DNA of 42,567 nucleotides from an uncultured Bacteroidales bacterium (lineage in GTDB: Bacteria > Bacteroidota > Bacteroidia > Bacteroidales > P3), in NCBI GenBank assembly GCA_900316515.1, contig ONDE01000020.1, forward strand, positions 1-42,567. The letters run 5' to 3'. Positions 14,320 through 24,000 of the stretch are shown here, piece after piece (the first letter of the stretch is position 1; each line of letters starts with the position of its first letter). The position numbers and the translations under genes were made by a program. The notes beneath the pieces were generated by a model, which searched no databases, was not told the DNA's origin, and saw nothing but the letters and a program-made list of their open reading frames with translations.

Positions 14320-16635
14320 ATGAAACGTCTAAATATACTATTTGCAACTCTGGTTTTGATGGCTTCTGTCGGTGTGGCCAGGGCACAGTCCGACACGGTG
14401 GATGTGTTGGATTATGACTTAACACTCGACCTCAGCAACGGGGCCCCTTTTAGAGGTAAGACAGTGCTGACAATGCAGTTGCTGTCGCCCTGCAACACGA
14501 TAGGGCTGCAGCTTATAGGAACTGTAGACTCGATTAAGGTGTCGGGGCGCGAGGGGCTGAGTTATGACATAGACAGCATTGTGCTGCCCGGGATTGCCGT
14601 CGGAACACCATTCACGGTGACGGTATGGTATCATGGTAATGGTTACGTTGAGAGTTATGGGTGGGGAGGTTTCCATTTCGATGCAGATATGAGTTATAAC
14701 CTTGGTGTCGCATTCAATGAAGATCCTCATTCGGTTGCTCGCACAATGTTCCCCTGCCGTGAGAATTTCACCGACAAGGCTACGTACACCATAAGGATGA
14801 GGACAAAGGCCGGTTGGACTGCCGAGTGTGGTGGAATATGCCAGAGCCGCGAGGTGAACGCTGACAATACAGAGAGTTCGGTGTGGCGCATTGCCCAGGA
14901 GACTCCGGTGTATCTGGTCTCGGTGAGCCAGGCTGCATGGAACCGCATAGAGCGAAATATCCAATCGGAATATGATACATACCCACTCTCTATCGGATAC
15001 ACCACGCAGAATGCCGACCTTGTACGACAGGCGTTTGCAGAGCTGGACAGCGTTGTTCCGATGTATGAACGCTGCTTCGGCCCATACCGATGGGGCCGCA
15101 TAGGATACATAGCCACACATCAAGGGTCGATGGAGAGTGTGAATAACATAGCGTTGGTCAATTCGTTTGTTGCCTCGATGGACGAGCCGGCACAGACTAC
15201 TATAGCCCACGAGTTGGGTCACGCATGGTTTGGCAATCTTGTAACCTGCAGCACAGAGGGTGATATGTGGTTCAACGAGGGGGGTGCCTCGTTTACCAGC
15301 GAGGTGGCCATGGAGTCGGTGAAGGGACGCAGGGCGTCGAACGACTACTATCAGCGTTACTTGGAAGGTGTGATTCGCGCAAATCATGTCACCGACAATG
15401 GATACTATGCCCTGCATGGAATGCCGCACAGCATCACCTATGGCTCGACGACCTACGAGAAGGGTTGGATGATGTGGCACTACCTGCGTGGATACCTCGG
15501 CGAGGAGGTGTTCTACAACGCTATGAGCCGCCTGATGCAAAACAAGGCTTTCGGCAACGTAGATGCCTATGCGGTGCGTGACTCGTTGAGTCTTTACACT
15601 GGTGTGGATTTGACAGACTTCTTCGACTTCCATGTCTTCAACCCCGGATTTGTGGACTACCATGTGGAGATGGAGCGTGGCGGATGTATAGAGAATGAGG
15701 TGGTGGTGAAAATACGGCAGCAAGGTGTCGGCACCAATGCCACGATGCGGTCGAACAGGGTGCCTGTGACATTCTTCGCCGATGGCGACGGGTGGGACAG
15801 CACAAGTTGCAAGCGCTGGTTTGAATTCGACGGTGGAATCTGCCAAGAGACCGTTCACCTGCCTTTTAGACCAGCATTCTGTGTGCTCGACCTTGACCGT
15901 GAGATAAGCGATGCCGCCACCAATGGCGAGTTGACCTTCAAAGGCATGGTGCAGCGCAGCGCCGAGGTTGCTCATATGCGTACCAAAGCCAACCAGGCAC
16001 AGACGGATAATGTGACAATATACGTTGAACACCATTGGGGCAAGCCGTATGACGTAGACACTATGGCAGGAGTGACCAGCAGCATCAACCGATACTGGGT
16101 GGTCAACACGACTATACCGCTGCGTGATGTGCAAGGAATGTTCCGCTTTGTGTGCAACAACTATGTGGCAGGCTCTTATCCCCATCTGGACAGGGGACGC
16201 CTGCTCTCCAACTCGATAGATTCGGCAGTGGTACTTTACCGTCCCAGCGCCGACCAGCCGTGGAGGGCGGTATCGCATGTGCGGCTTGACAACAACCAGG
16301 AGAGTTTCTTTGTGGTTGACAATATCCAGGCTGGTGAATATACCATTGCCGTTGTCGACAGCAACATTGTGGGCATTGTGGCTCCCGATGCCAGTGGTGC
16401 TACCGCCACACAACTCTTTCCCAACCCGCTCCGTCGTGGCGAAGCCTTGACAGTGGTGGCTCCAGTGGAAGCCCCCTATAGCGTGCGTATATATGACAGC
16501 GCGGGTCGTCTTGTATGGCACCGCGACAATGTAGTCAACGGGCAGAAACTGCAGCTTGGGCTGGCGGCAGGCACCTATACCGTCCGCGTTGACAACAAAC
16601 AGGTTTCTTTGCAGTCAAAATTAATCCAATTATAG
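14320..16635 (+). CDS. M1-family aminopeptidase-like protein with T9SS sorting tail
   Basis: A 771-residue secreted metallopeptidase. Signal peptide ends VARA before QSD. The gluzincin site is intact: HELGH at residues 297-301 and Glu320 in WFNEGG, the spacing expected for M1 enzymes. GSMES at the substrate-recognition position resembles the GxMEN motif. The catalytic region is followed by a beta-rich section and, over the last 75 residues or so, a T9SS type A sorting domain (FPNPLRRGE, then IYDSAGRLV and LAAGTYTVRV). It is therefore predicted to be exported and surface-attached or released, trimming amino acids from peptides. It has its own promoter and precedes a small outer-membrane protein gene by 15 bp. 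Confidence 0.9.
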   Translation: MKRLNILFATLVLMASVGVARAQSDTVDVLDYDLTLDLSNGAPFRGKTVLTMQLLSPCNTIGLQLIGTVDSIKVSGREGLSYDIDSIVLPGIAVGTPFTVTVWYHGNGYVESYGWGGFHFDADMSYNLGVAFNEDPHSVARTMFPCRENFTDKATYTIRMRTKAGWTAECGGICQSREVNADNTESSVWRIAQETPVYLVSVSQAAWNRIERNIQSEYDTYPLSIGYTTQNADLVRQAFAELDSVVPMYERCFGPYRWGRIGYIATHQGSMESVNNIALVNSFVASMDEPAQTTIAHELGHAWFGNLVTCSTEGDMWFNEGGASFTSEVAMESVKGRRASNDYYQRYLEGVIRANHVTDNGYYALHGMPHSITYGSTTYEKGWMMWHYLRGYLGEEVFYNAMSRLMQNKAFGNVDAYAVRDSLSLYTGVDLTDFFDFHVFNPGFVDYHVEMERGGCIENEVVVKIRQQGVGTNATMRSNRVPVTFFADGDGWDSTSCKRWFEFDGGICQETVHLPFRPAFCVLDLDREISDAATNGELTFKGMVQRSAEVAHMRTKANQAQTDNVTIYVEHHWGKPYDVDTMAGVTSSINRYWVVNTTIPLRDVQGMFRFVCNNYVAGSYPHLDRGRLLSNSIDSAVVLYRPSADQPWRAVSHVRLDNNQESFFVVDNIQAGEYTIAVVDSNIVGIVAPDASGATATQLFPNPLRRGEALTVVAPVEAPYSVRIYDSAGRLVWHRDNVVNGQKLQLGLAAGTYTVRVDNKQVSLQSKLIQL

Positions 16636-16650
16636 AAAAACAGTTACATC

Positions 16651-17274
16651 ATGATGAAAAATACATTTCGTATTCTGATTGCTGTCGTTATGACGGCATT
16701 GGCGTTTCAGGCCAACGCACAGTATTCGCAGCTTGGTCCCAAGAATGAGTTTATGCTGAAAGTCGAGGCTGGTTTTGGCCCTTTCATGGGCAATGCTGGC
16801 AAAGCAGGTGAGAACGGCTATAACCTGAGCCACTACGAGAGTAATGTCGGCGTCAACGTTATGGCTGGCATGAACATCAGCCAGGACTGGTTCCTTGGCG
16901 GTGGTGTGGGTGGCAACTACTATTTCAGCCTCAAGCAGCAGGGTGCGGAGCCTATGTTCGGTGCCAATGTTTTCGTCGACCTCGACTTCCGTCCCATCTG
17001 GAAAGCAGTCATGGGTGTCGACTATCAGCCCACTTCCATCAACTGGGCACCTCTGATGGGTGTGCGTGCCGGTGGCAGCATGCTCTTTGCCGACCAGATG
17101 TTGTTCACCCCGCTGGCCGAGGCCTATGGCGGCATCAACTGGTACTATGGCCAGCAGAAGGCCCGCGGCATGCGCAACAAGACCCGTATCTGGCACTCGC
17201 TCTATGCGACCCTTGGAGTGGCCTATATGCAGCAGACAGTGTTCCTGCCTATCCGCGTGGGTTGGCGCTGGTAA
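16651..17274 (+). CDS. Small outer-membrane beta-barrel-like protein
   Basis: A 207-residue protein with a signal peptide ending ANA before QYSQ. The mature part is rich in Gly and aromatic residues in an alternating pattern (for example GVNVMAGMNISQDWFLGGG) and ends in Trp after RVGWR, as expected for a barrel of about eight strands. No named family is recognised. It sits 15 bp after the M1 peptidase gene and 22 bp before rbfA. Two adjacent ATG codons make the exact first residue uncertain. Confidence 0.7.
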   Translation: MMKNTFRILIAVVMTALAFQANAQYSQLGPKNEFMLKVEAGFGPFMGNAGKAGENGYNLSHYESNVGVNVMAGMNISQDWFLGGGVGGNYYFSLKQQGAEPMFGANVFVDLDFRPIWKAVMGVDYQPTSINWAPLMGVRAGGSMLFADQMLFTPLAEAYGGINWYYGQQKARGMRNKTRIWHSLYATLGVAYMQQTVFLPIRVGWRW

Positions 17275-17296
17275 ATAACAGACAAATACTACAGAC

Positions 17297-17677
17297 ATGC
17301 AAAACACACGGCAAAACAAGATATGCCGCCTGATACAGCAGGACATGGGAGACATCTTCCTGCGAGAGGTGAAGAATTGCCAGTGGCCGCACGACAACGA
17401 GACTGACTTTGAGTCGTTGCGGAGGTCGCTCATAACAGTGACAGAGGTACGCATCACGCCCGACCTTTCCATTGCCCGTATTTACCTTTCCATCATGATT
17501 ATCGGCGGCGGCACTGTGGATGGTGTCATGGCCTTGATACGCGCCAACACCGCCGACCTGCGTCGTAGGCTAGGCATGCGCGAGGGCAAACAGCTGCGCA
17601 TCATTCCGCAGCTGGAGTTCTATGTCGACGACACGTTGGACTATATTGAAAACATCAACCGTCTGCTGAAGCAGTGA
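17297..17677 (+). CDS. rbfA: Ribosome-binding factor A
   Basis: A 126-residue cytoplasmic protein that helps mature the 30S subunit by binding near the 5' end of 16S rRNA. It shows the family core: ISxDMGxIFLREV-like helix at the N-terminus, then LITVTEVRITPDLSIARIYLS and RIIPQLEFYVDDTLDY near the C-terminus. Its stop overlaps the GTG start of the permease gene by 4 bp, so the two are translationally coupled, an arrangement I know from other Bacteroidales. Confidence 0.93.
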   Translation: MQNTRQNKICRLIQQDMGDIFLREVKNCQWPHDNETDFESLRRSLITVTEVRITPDLSIARIYLSIMIIGGGTVDGVMALIRANTADLRRRLGMREGKQLRIIPQLEFYVDDTLDYIENINRLLKQ

Positions 17678-18882
17678 AACTCGAAGGGCTCATAGCTGTA
17701 CGTTACCTTTTCTCCCATGGGCACAAGTCGGTGGTGACGGTGATATCGTGGATATCCCTCATCGGCCTGCTGGTGAGCACGGCGGCGCTAATAGTTGTGC
17801 TGTCGGTCTACAATGGTATCGGCGAGATAACCAAGAACCTCTTCAATACGTTCGACCCCGAACTTGTCATAGAACCTGCCGAAGGCAAAACTTTCAAAAC
17901 CTCCGACATCGACTATCGAGGCCTGTGCAGCACCGATGGGGTGGAGCAGGTGTCGCAGATGGTTGTCGAGACGGCATGGCTGACCTATGGCGACAACCAA
18001 GCCATCGTCACCTTGCGTGGGGTAGATGGTGTCTACCGTAGTCTTATAGGCCTCGACACCCTGTTGACAGAAGGCGAATATCGGCTAATGCTTGGCGACA
18101 GTCCGGCGCTTATCGTGGGTGGGGAAATATATGGAGACCTAGGTATGCGGTTGCACTCCAATGTACCTGCTGCGGTGCATATTCCTCGACGTGGAACCCT
18201 CACGATGGGCAATACCATGGACGAGGCATTCAACATAGGCTATGCCTACCCAGTGGCCTACTTCTTTATCCAACAAGACATCGACAGACGCTATGTGGTG
18301 ACTGACATAGACTTTGTGCGAGGCATGATGGACTATGCACCCGATGAGGTGACTGGCCTGGCCGTCAAATTGCAAGCGGGAGCCAGTGTCAGCAAGGTGA
18401 AGAAACTGTTGAATACGAAGCTCAATACCCAAACGATCACCATCAAGGACCGTTACGACCAGCAGCCCCTCTATTTCAAGATATTCCGTACCGAGCGGCT
18501 GGGCATCTACCTCATCCTCTCGCTGATAGTGCTTATCTCAACCCTCAGTCTTGTGGCGTCGCTTTCTTTGCTGGTCATCAACAAAAGCAAGGATATTTTC
18601 ATCCTCAAGAGCATGGGCATGACGCAACGCCGCATACGTCGGGCTTTCACCACCGAGGGTGTGCTGATATGTGCGGTGGCTGTTGCTGCGGGATTGTTGC
18701 TAGGGTTCATCATCTGCTTCCTGCAACAACAGTTCGGCATAGTGCGTATGGGCGACGGCAACTTTGTTGTCAGTGCTTTCCCTGTTGCCATGCGTGCCAC
18801 CGACTTCCTTGCCACCTTCCTACTGGTGATGTCCATCAGCACTCTCTGCGTAGTGCTTACAGTCAGGCGTGCGCGCTTTTAA
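17674..18882 (+). CDS. FtsX/LolE-type ABC permease
   Basis: A 402-residue inner-membrane protein with the layout of lipoprotein-release permeases: one N-terminal transmembrane helix (about 25-47), a large extracytoplasmic domain, and three C-terminal helices (about 275-300, 328-350, 370-395) around the conserved cytoplasmic loop KSKDIFILKSMGMTQRRIRRAF. LolC/E proteins extract outer-membrane lipoproteins from the inner membrane together with the ATPase LolD; no ATPase gene is adjacent. The start is GTG at 17674, overlapping the rbfA stop. Confidence 0.88.
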   Translation: MKLEGLIAVRYLFSHGHKSVVTVISWISLIGLLVSTAALIVVLSVYNGIGEITKNLFNTFDPELVIEPAEGKTFKTSDIDYRGLCSTDGVEQVSQMVVETAWLTYGDNQAIVTLRGVDGVYRSLIGLDTLLTEGEYRLMLGDSPALIVGGEIYGDLGMRLHSNVPAAVHIPRRGTLTMGNTMDEAFNIGYAYPVAYFFIQQDIDRRYVVTDIDFVRGMMDYAPDEVTGLAVKLQAGASVSKVKKLLNTKLNTQTITIKDRYDQQPLYFKIFRTERLGIYLILSLIVLISTLSLVASLSLLVINKSKDIFILKSMGMTQRRIRRAFTTEGVLICAVAVAAGLLLGFIICFLQQQFGIVRMGDGNFVVSAFPVAMRATDFLATFLLVMSISTLCVVLTVRRARF

Positions 18883-18927
18883 CAAGAAAGAAAACAGAAA
18901 TGAAATAAATCAAAAAAAGTAATAGCC

Positions 18928-21060
18928 ATGAAGAAAATCTTTACACTGCTTGCAATTGCAATGCTTGCCCTGCCCACGATGGCATGGGCCGACGAAGGTA
19001 TGTGGATTCCCATGCTTCTGGGTCGCAACGAGGCTGCCATGAAGAAGGCCGGTATGCATATCTCGGCCAAAGACATCTATGATGTGAACAACGCATGCCT
19101 CAAAGATGCCGTAATGCTTTTCGGCAGCGGCTGCACTGGCGAATTTGTAAGTCCCGAGGGTTTGGTGCTCACCAACCACCACTGCGGTTACAGCTTCATT
19201 GTCCGCAACAGCACTGTCGAGCACGACTACCTGACCAATGGCTTCTGGGCCAAGACCCGCGAGGAAGAGATTCCTTGCCCAGGCTTGACCGTCACACGTC
19301 TTGTGCGTATGGAGGATGTCACTTCGCAGGTTATGCAGGGCGTCACTGACGAAATGTCTGAAGCCGACCGTACAAAGGTTATCGACAAGAACATCGAGAA
19401 AATCACTGCCAAGGCTGTCAAGGGTACTCATTACAAAGCTGTTGTCAAGCCTTTCTATTACGGCAACCAGTACTTCATGTATGTCAATGAGATTTTCACC
19501 GACGTGCGAATGGTGGGTGCACCGCCGTCGAGCATCGGCAAGTTCGGTGGCGACACTGACAACTGGATGTGGCCCCGTCACACTGGTGACTTCTCCATGT
19601 TCCGTGTCTATGCTGGCAAGAACAACAAGCCTGCCGATTTCAGCGAAGAGAATGTCCCCTATGTGCCCCTGAAGCACCTTGAGATAAGCCTCAAGGGTGT
19701 CAATGAGGGTGACTTCACTTTCGTCTTTGGCTATCCTGGCACCACCCATCGTTATGCCACGCACGACTATGTCGACATGGTTGCCAACACCGAGAACCCG
19801 GTGCGCATCGACCTGCGACAGATACGCCTCGATCGCTACAACGCCGCCATGGCCAAGTCGCCGGCCCAACGTCTGAAGTATGCTTCGCGAGTGGCTTCTA
19901 TCGCCAACGGCTGGAAGAAGTGGCAGGGCGAGAATCTGGGCATAGAGCGTCTCCGTGTTGTGCGCCTGAAAGACGACCAGGAAAACAAGTTCAAAGAGTG
20001 GGCCAAAGACAAGCCCCAGTACAAAGAGGTGCTCTACCAACTCGAGGACAATTACGCAAAGTTGCGCGAGATAGAGATGGACCGTGTGGTGTATTCCGAA
20101 GCCATCATGGCATCTGACTTTATGAACCGCGTCCGCCAGTTGGCCCGCATTGCCGACCTCAGCGACAAAGAAGCCGCCGTCGCCGTTGGACGCTTTCTGG
20201 CAGACAGTCGCGAGTACTTCGAGGACTTCGACGCCCATTCCGATGTCGACCAGCCCATCTTCGTCGAGACAGCCGCCTATGCATGGCAGCATGGCTATAT
20301 GCCCTATATGAATACCATAGCCCAGACCGAGACAGAATTGGCTCTGCATCTGATTTCCGTGTACAAGAACTCGGTGCTCAACAACCAGAACAAGCTCGAA
20401 GAACTGCTGTCGCAACCGATAGCCAAGGTCAAGGAGAGTATTGTTGCTATCAACGATCCTGCCATCGAACTATACAACAAGGCTTACAGGTTCGCCCTCG
20501 GCGAGAAGAAACGTGCCGACTACAACGAGATATCGGCAAATATACAGAGTTTGATGCGTGTGTATGTCAAGGGTTTGATGGAGATGTATCCCGACAGCAA
20601 CTTCTTCCCCGATGCCAACCTCACCCTTCGTGTTACCTATGGCCACGTCAAAGGCTTCAAGCCGAAAGACGGCGTCTACTACACGCCTTATACCACCCTT
20701 GACGGTGTGATTGAGAAGGCCAACCCCGCCATCTACGACTATAACGTCGACCGCACCCTGCGCCGTCTGTGTCACACCAAAGACTATGGTCCTTATGCCA
20801 ATGCCAAGGGAGAACTGCCCGTGGCCTTCATCGCAACCAACCACACCACAGGTGGCAACAGCGGTTCGCCGGTGCTCAATGCCGATGGTCAGCTTGTAGG
20901 CATCAACTTCGACCGCTGCTGGGAGGGCACCATGAGCGACCTCTACTACGATCCCACCTTCTGCCGCAACATCAGTCTCGACATACGCTATTGCCTGTTT
21001 ATCATCGACAAGTATGCCGGCGCCCACAATCTCATCGCTGAGATGACCGTTAAACAGTAA
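18928..21060 (+). CDS. S46-family dipeptidyl-peptidase, DPP11-type
   Basis: A 710-residue periplasmic serine exopeptidase that removes N-terminal dipeptides. Signal peptide ends MAWA before DEG. Catalytic segments are all present: TNHHCGY (His84/85), WPRHTGDF (Asp221 likely), and GGNSGSP (Ser645). Arg663 lies exactly 18 residues after the nucleophile, in NFDRCWEGTMSD. In P. gingivalis the same position is Arg673 in DPP11, which selects Asp or Glu at P1, and Gly in DPP7. I therefore predict acidic-residue specificity. The gene lies 18 bp before the C25 peptidase gene, suggesting joint use of extracellular protein. Confidence 0.93.
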   Translation: MKKIFTLLAIAMLALPTMAWADEGMWIPMLLGRNEAAMKKAGMHISAKDIYDVNNACLKDAVMLFGSGCTGEFVSPEGLVLTNHHCGYSFIVRNSTVEHDYLTNGFWAKTREEEIPCPGLTVTRLVRMEDVTSQVMQGVTDEMSEADRTKVIDKNIEKITAKAVKGTHYKAVVKPFYYGNQYFMYVNEIFTDVRMVGAPPSSIGKFGGDTDNWMWPRHTGDFSMFRVYAGKNNKPADFSEENVPYVPLKHLEISLKGVNEGDFTFVFGYPGTTHRYATHDYVDMVANTENPVRIDLRQIRLDRYNAAMAKSPAQRLKYASRVASIANGWKKWQGENLGIERLRVVRLKDDQENKFKEWAKDKPQYKEVLYQLEDNYAKLREIEMDRVVYSEAIMASDFMNRVRQLARIADLSDKEAAVAVGRFLADSREYFEDFDAHSDVDQPIFVETAAYAWQHGYMPYMNTIAQTETELALHLISVYKNSVLNNQNKLEELLSQPIAKVKESIVAINDPAIELYNKAYRFALGEKKRADYNEISANIQSLMRVYVKGLMEMYPDSNFFPDANLTLRVTYGHVKGFKPKDGVYYTPYTTLDGVIEKANPAIYDYNVDRTLRRLCHTKDYGPYANAKGELPVAFIATNHTTGGNSGSPVLNADGQLVGINFDRCWEGTMSDLYYDPTFCRNISLDIRYCLFIIDKYAGAHNLIAEMTVKQ

Positions 21061-21078
21061 AAGAACAATCACAAACAA

Positions 21079-24000
21079 ATGAAAAAACTGGCTCTATCAG
21101 TAGCCTTTATTATGGCTTTTGGCGGCGCAATGCACTGTGCTGCCCAAGACAAATCCTTTGCCGTCACCGCCGATGACTGGCAGCACCTGCAGGTGACATT
21201 CACCGTCGGCGACCTCACTATTGGCAAGACCGTTATCGACGGACAGACCTTCTCGACCCTCGCCATCGATGGATACCAGCAGCCGCTGGCGAATTACGGC
21301 TGTCCCGCGTTGCCCACCTTCTCGCGCCTTATTGAGGTGCCCATGGGTGCCGAGTTCGAGGTGACGGTGAGCGATGCACAGTACGACACGCTGGAGCCGC
21401 TCGAATATCGATTGATGCCTGTGCAGTTGCCGCGGCGAAAGAGCGACACTACCGCCCAGAAACTGTATATCAGTTCGGAGGTTTATTCGTGGAATGCCTT
21501 CGTCGGTCAGCGCGATGCTATGGTCGAGGCTGTGGGTGTGGCACGTGATCGCCGTCTGGCCCGACTGCAGTTCTCGCCGGTGCGGTACAATCCTGTTAGC
21601 GGAGAATACATTGTTTGCCGCCATGCCACGGTGACCGTCAAATACATCGGTGGCGACAAGCAGGCTTCCATGGAACAATTCGAACGCTACTATTCGCCTG
21701 CCTTCAACAGCGGCGCCGATGCCATCAACGACCTTTACCCCAAAGCCGTGCGCACCACGGCGCCGGTGCGCTACCTGATAGTTGCCAACAGTATGTTCCG
21801 TGAGCAGCTCGACGAGTTTGTGCGCTGGAAACGTCTCAAAGGTTTCCTGACAGACATCGTCTATACCGACAACGCCGCCGTGGGAACCACGACGACCTCG
21901 ATATCGAACTATATCAAGAGCCAGTATACCAATGCCACCACCGCCAATCCTGCACCTACCTATGTGCTGCTTGTCGGCGACGTGGCGCAGATCCCGGCCT
22001 TCACCGGCACTACGGCGTCGGATCATGTCACCGACCTGTACTACATGACCTGGACCACGGGCGACAACCTCCCCGACTGCCACTACGGCCGCTTCTCGGC
22101 ACAGACGGTGGCACAGCTTACGCCGCAGGTGCAGAAGACTTTGATGTATGAGCGGTATACCTTTGCCGACCCGTCGTTCCTCGACCGAGCCGTGATGGTG
22201 GCTGGTGTCGATGGCGGCAGCAGCGGCGACTACGGCTATACCCACGCCGACCCCGCCATGGACTATGCCATCACCAACTATGTGAACGGCAACCACGGCT
22301 GGACGCAGGTGATGTATTTCAAGAACAACACCTCCATAGTGCCGTCGGTAACCACCAACGTCACTGTCGGCAGCAGCGCTTCCAGCAATTCGGCCACTGT
22401 GCGCAGCTATTACAACCAGGGTGCGGGATTCATAAACTACAGCGCCCACGGCGGCTCCGACGGATGGGGTACGCCCAACTTCGGTAACACCCATGTCAAC
22501 CAGATGACCAACAACCAGAAGTTTGGTCTGATGATAGGCAACTGCTGTCTGACAAACAAGTTCGAGGAGAGTACCTGTTTCGGTGAAGCCCTGCTCCGCA
22601 AGGGCAACTATGCAGGTGCCGTGGGTTACATCGGAGGCAGCAACAGTACTTACTGGTACGAGGACTTCTATTGGGCGGTAGGTATCCGTAGCAGTATAGG
22701 ACCTTCGATGTCCATGGCCTACAATGCCTCCAACCTAGGTGTCTACGACCGTGTGTTCCATACCCACAACGAGGCTTACTCACAGTGGGCCATCACCCAG
22801 GGCGCCATTGTGATGCAGGGCAATATGGCTGTTCAGGCATCCACTTCGAGCCGAAAACTCTATTACTGGGAGATATACCACCTGATGGGCGATCCTGCCG
22901 TGATGCCGTATATGACCCAGGCCGACACGATGACCGTTGCCGTGACGCCGATAATCACCTACGGTACCACATCGCTCAGTGTCACAGCAGCCCCGTATGC
23001 TTATGTAGCCCTTGTCGACACTGTCACCGAAACCCTTATAGACGCTGTCTATGCCAGTGGCAGCGGTACTGCCACGTTCACACTCCCCGCCACTCTCCCG
23101 GTGGGTTACTACCAGCTTGCCGCGTCGGCACAGCAATACCGCACTTCGTTCCGCACCATCAGGGTGATACAGCCCAACGGTGCCTTCCCCATAGTCACCT
23201 CCATCACGTCGGCGCCTCTCAATGCCGGCGACACTGTGGCGCTGACACTGCATGTGGAGAACCCCGGCAATGCGGCGGCCAACAACATCGTCATCTCTCT
23301 TGCCAGCAGTAACCCCAATCTGACGTTCTCCGCCCCTTCGGTCACCATAGCCAGCCTTGCCGCAGGTGCCAGCACCGACTTGAACGCCGCGGTAACGGCC
23401 TATGTGTCGCCCACTGCCTCGGACAACACCTTTGCCGATGTGGCAACGAGTTCCAGTTGGACGGGCAGCACCGTTGCCGGCACCAGCAGCCTGCGCCTGA
23501 TGCTCTATGCCCCGGTGCTCGAAATGACTTTCTCTAACGATAGCCCGAGCATTCTGCCTGGCGGCAATACGACCGTCACCGCCACGCTGCGCAATGTCGG
23601 CCATGCCCCTTCGCGTACAGGACAGATGCTGTTCTCTACGCCCACCAATCTGTTCACAGCGAGTCCAAGTTCGACGGCTCCCTTCTCGGTGGCTGCCGAA
23701 GGCCAGCACACCGTCAGCCTGACACTCCATGCCGACGCCCAGTTGCCTGCCGATGTCACTCTGCCAGTAAACTATACTTTTGGTGCTGTCAGTGGAAGCC
23801 TGCCAGTGTTCGTCGGACAGCCGTTCATGGAGACCTTCGAGGGCGGCAATACCCACCTGGCCGGTTGGACAGCTCCGGCGTCATATCCCTGGAGTGTCAG
23901 CACGGATCAGCCCTATGAGGGCTCCTATTGCCTGCGTTCGGTGCAATATACCAGCTCCAATATGGTTTCCGAGATGTCCATAAGTGTCAATGTGGCTTCG

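Noticed and set aside
14419..16521. Long minus-strand open frame of 700 codons
   Set aside because: It is the exact antisense of the M1 peptidase gene, which has intact motifs, signal peptide and sorting tail. The frame has no recognisable domain.
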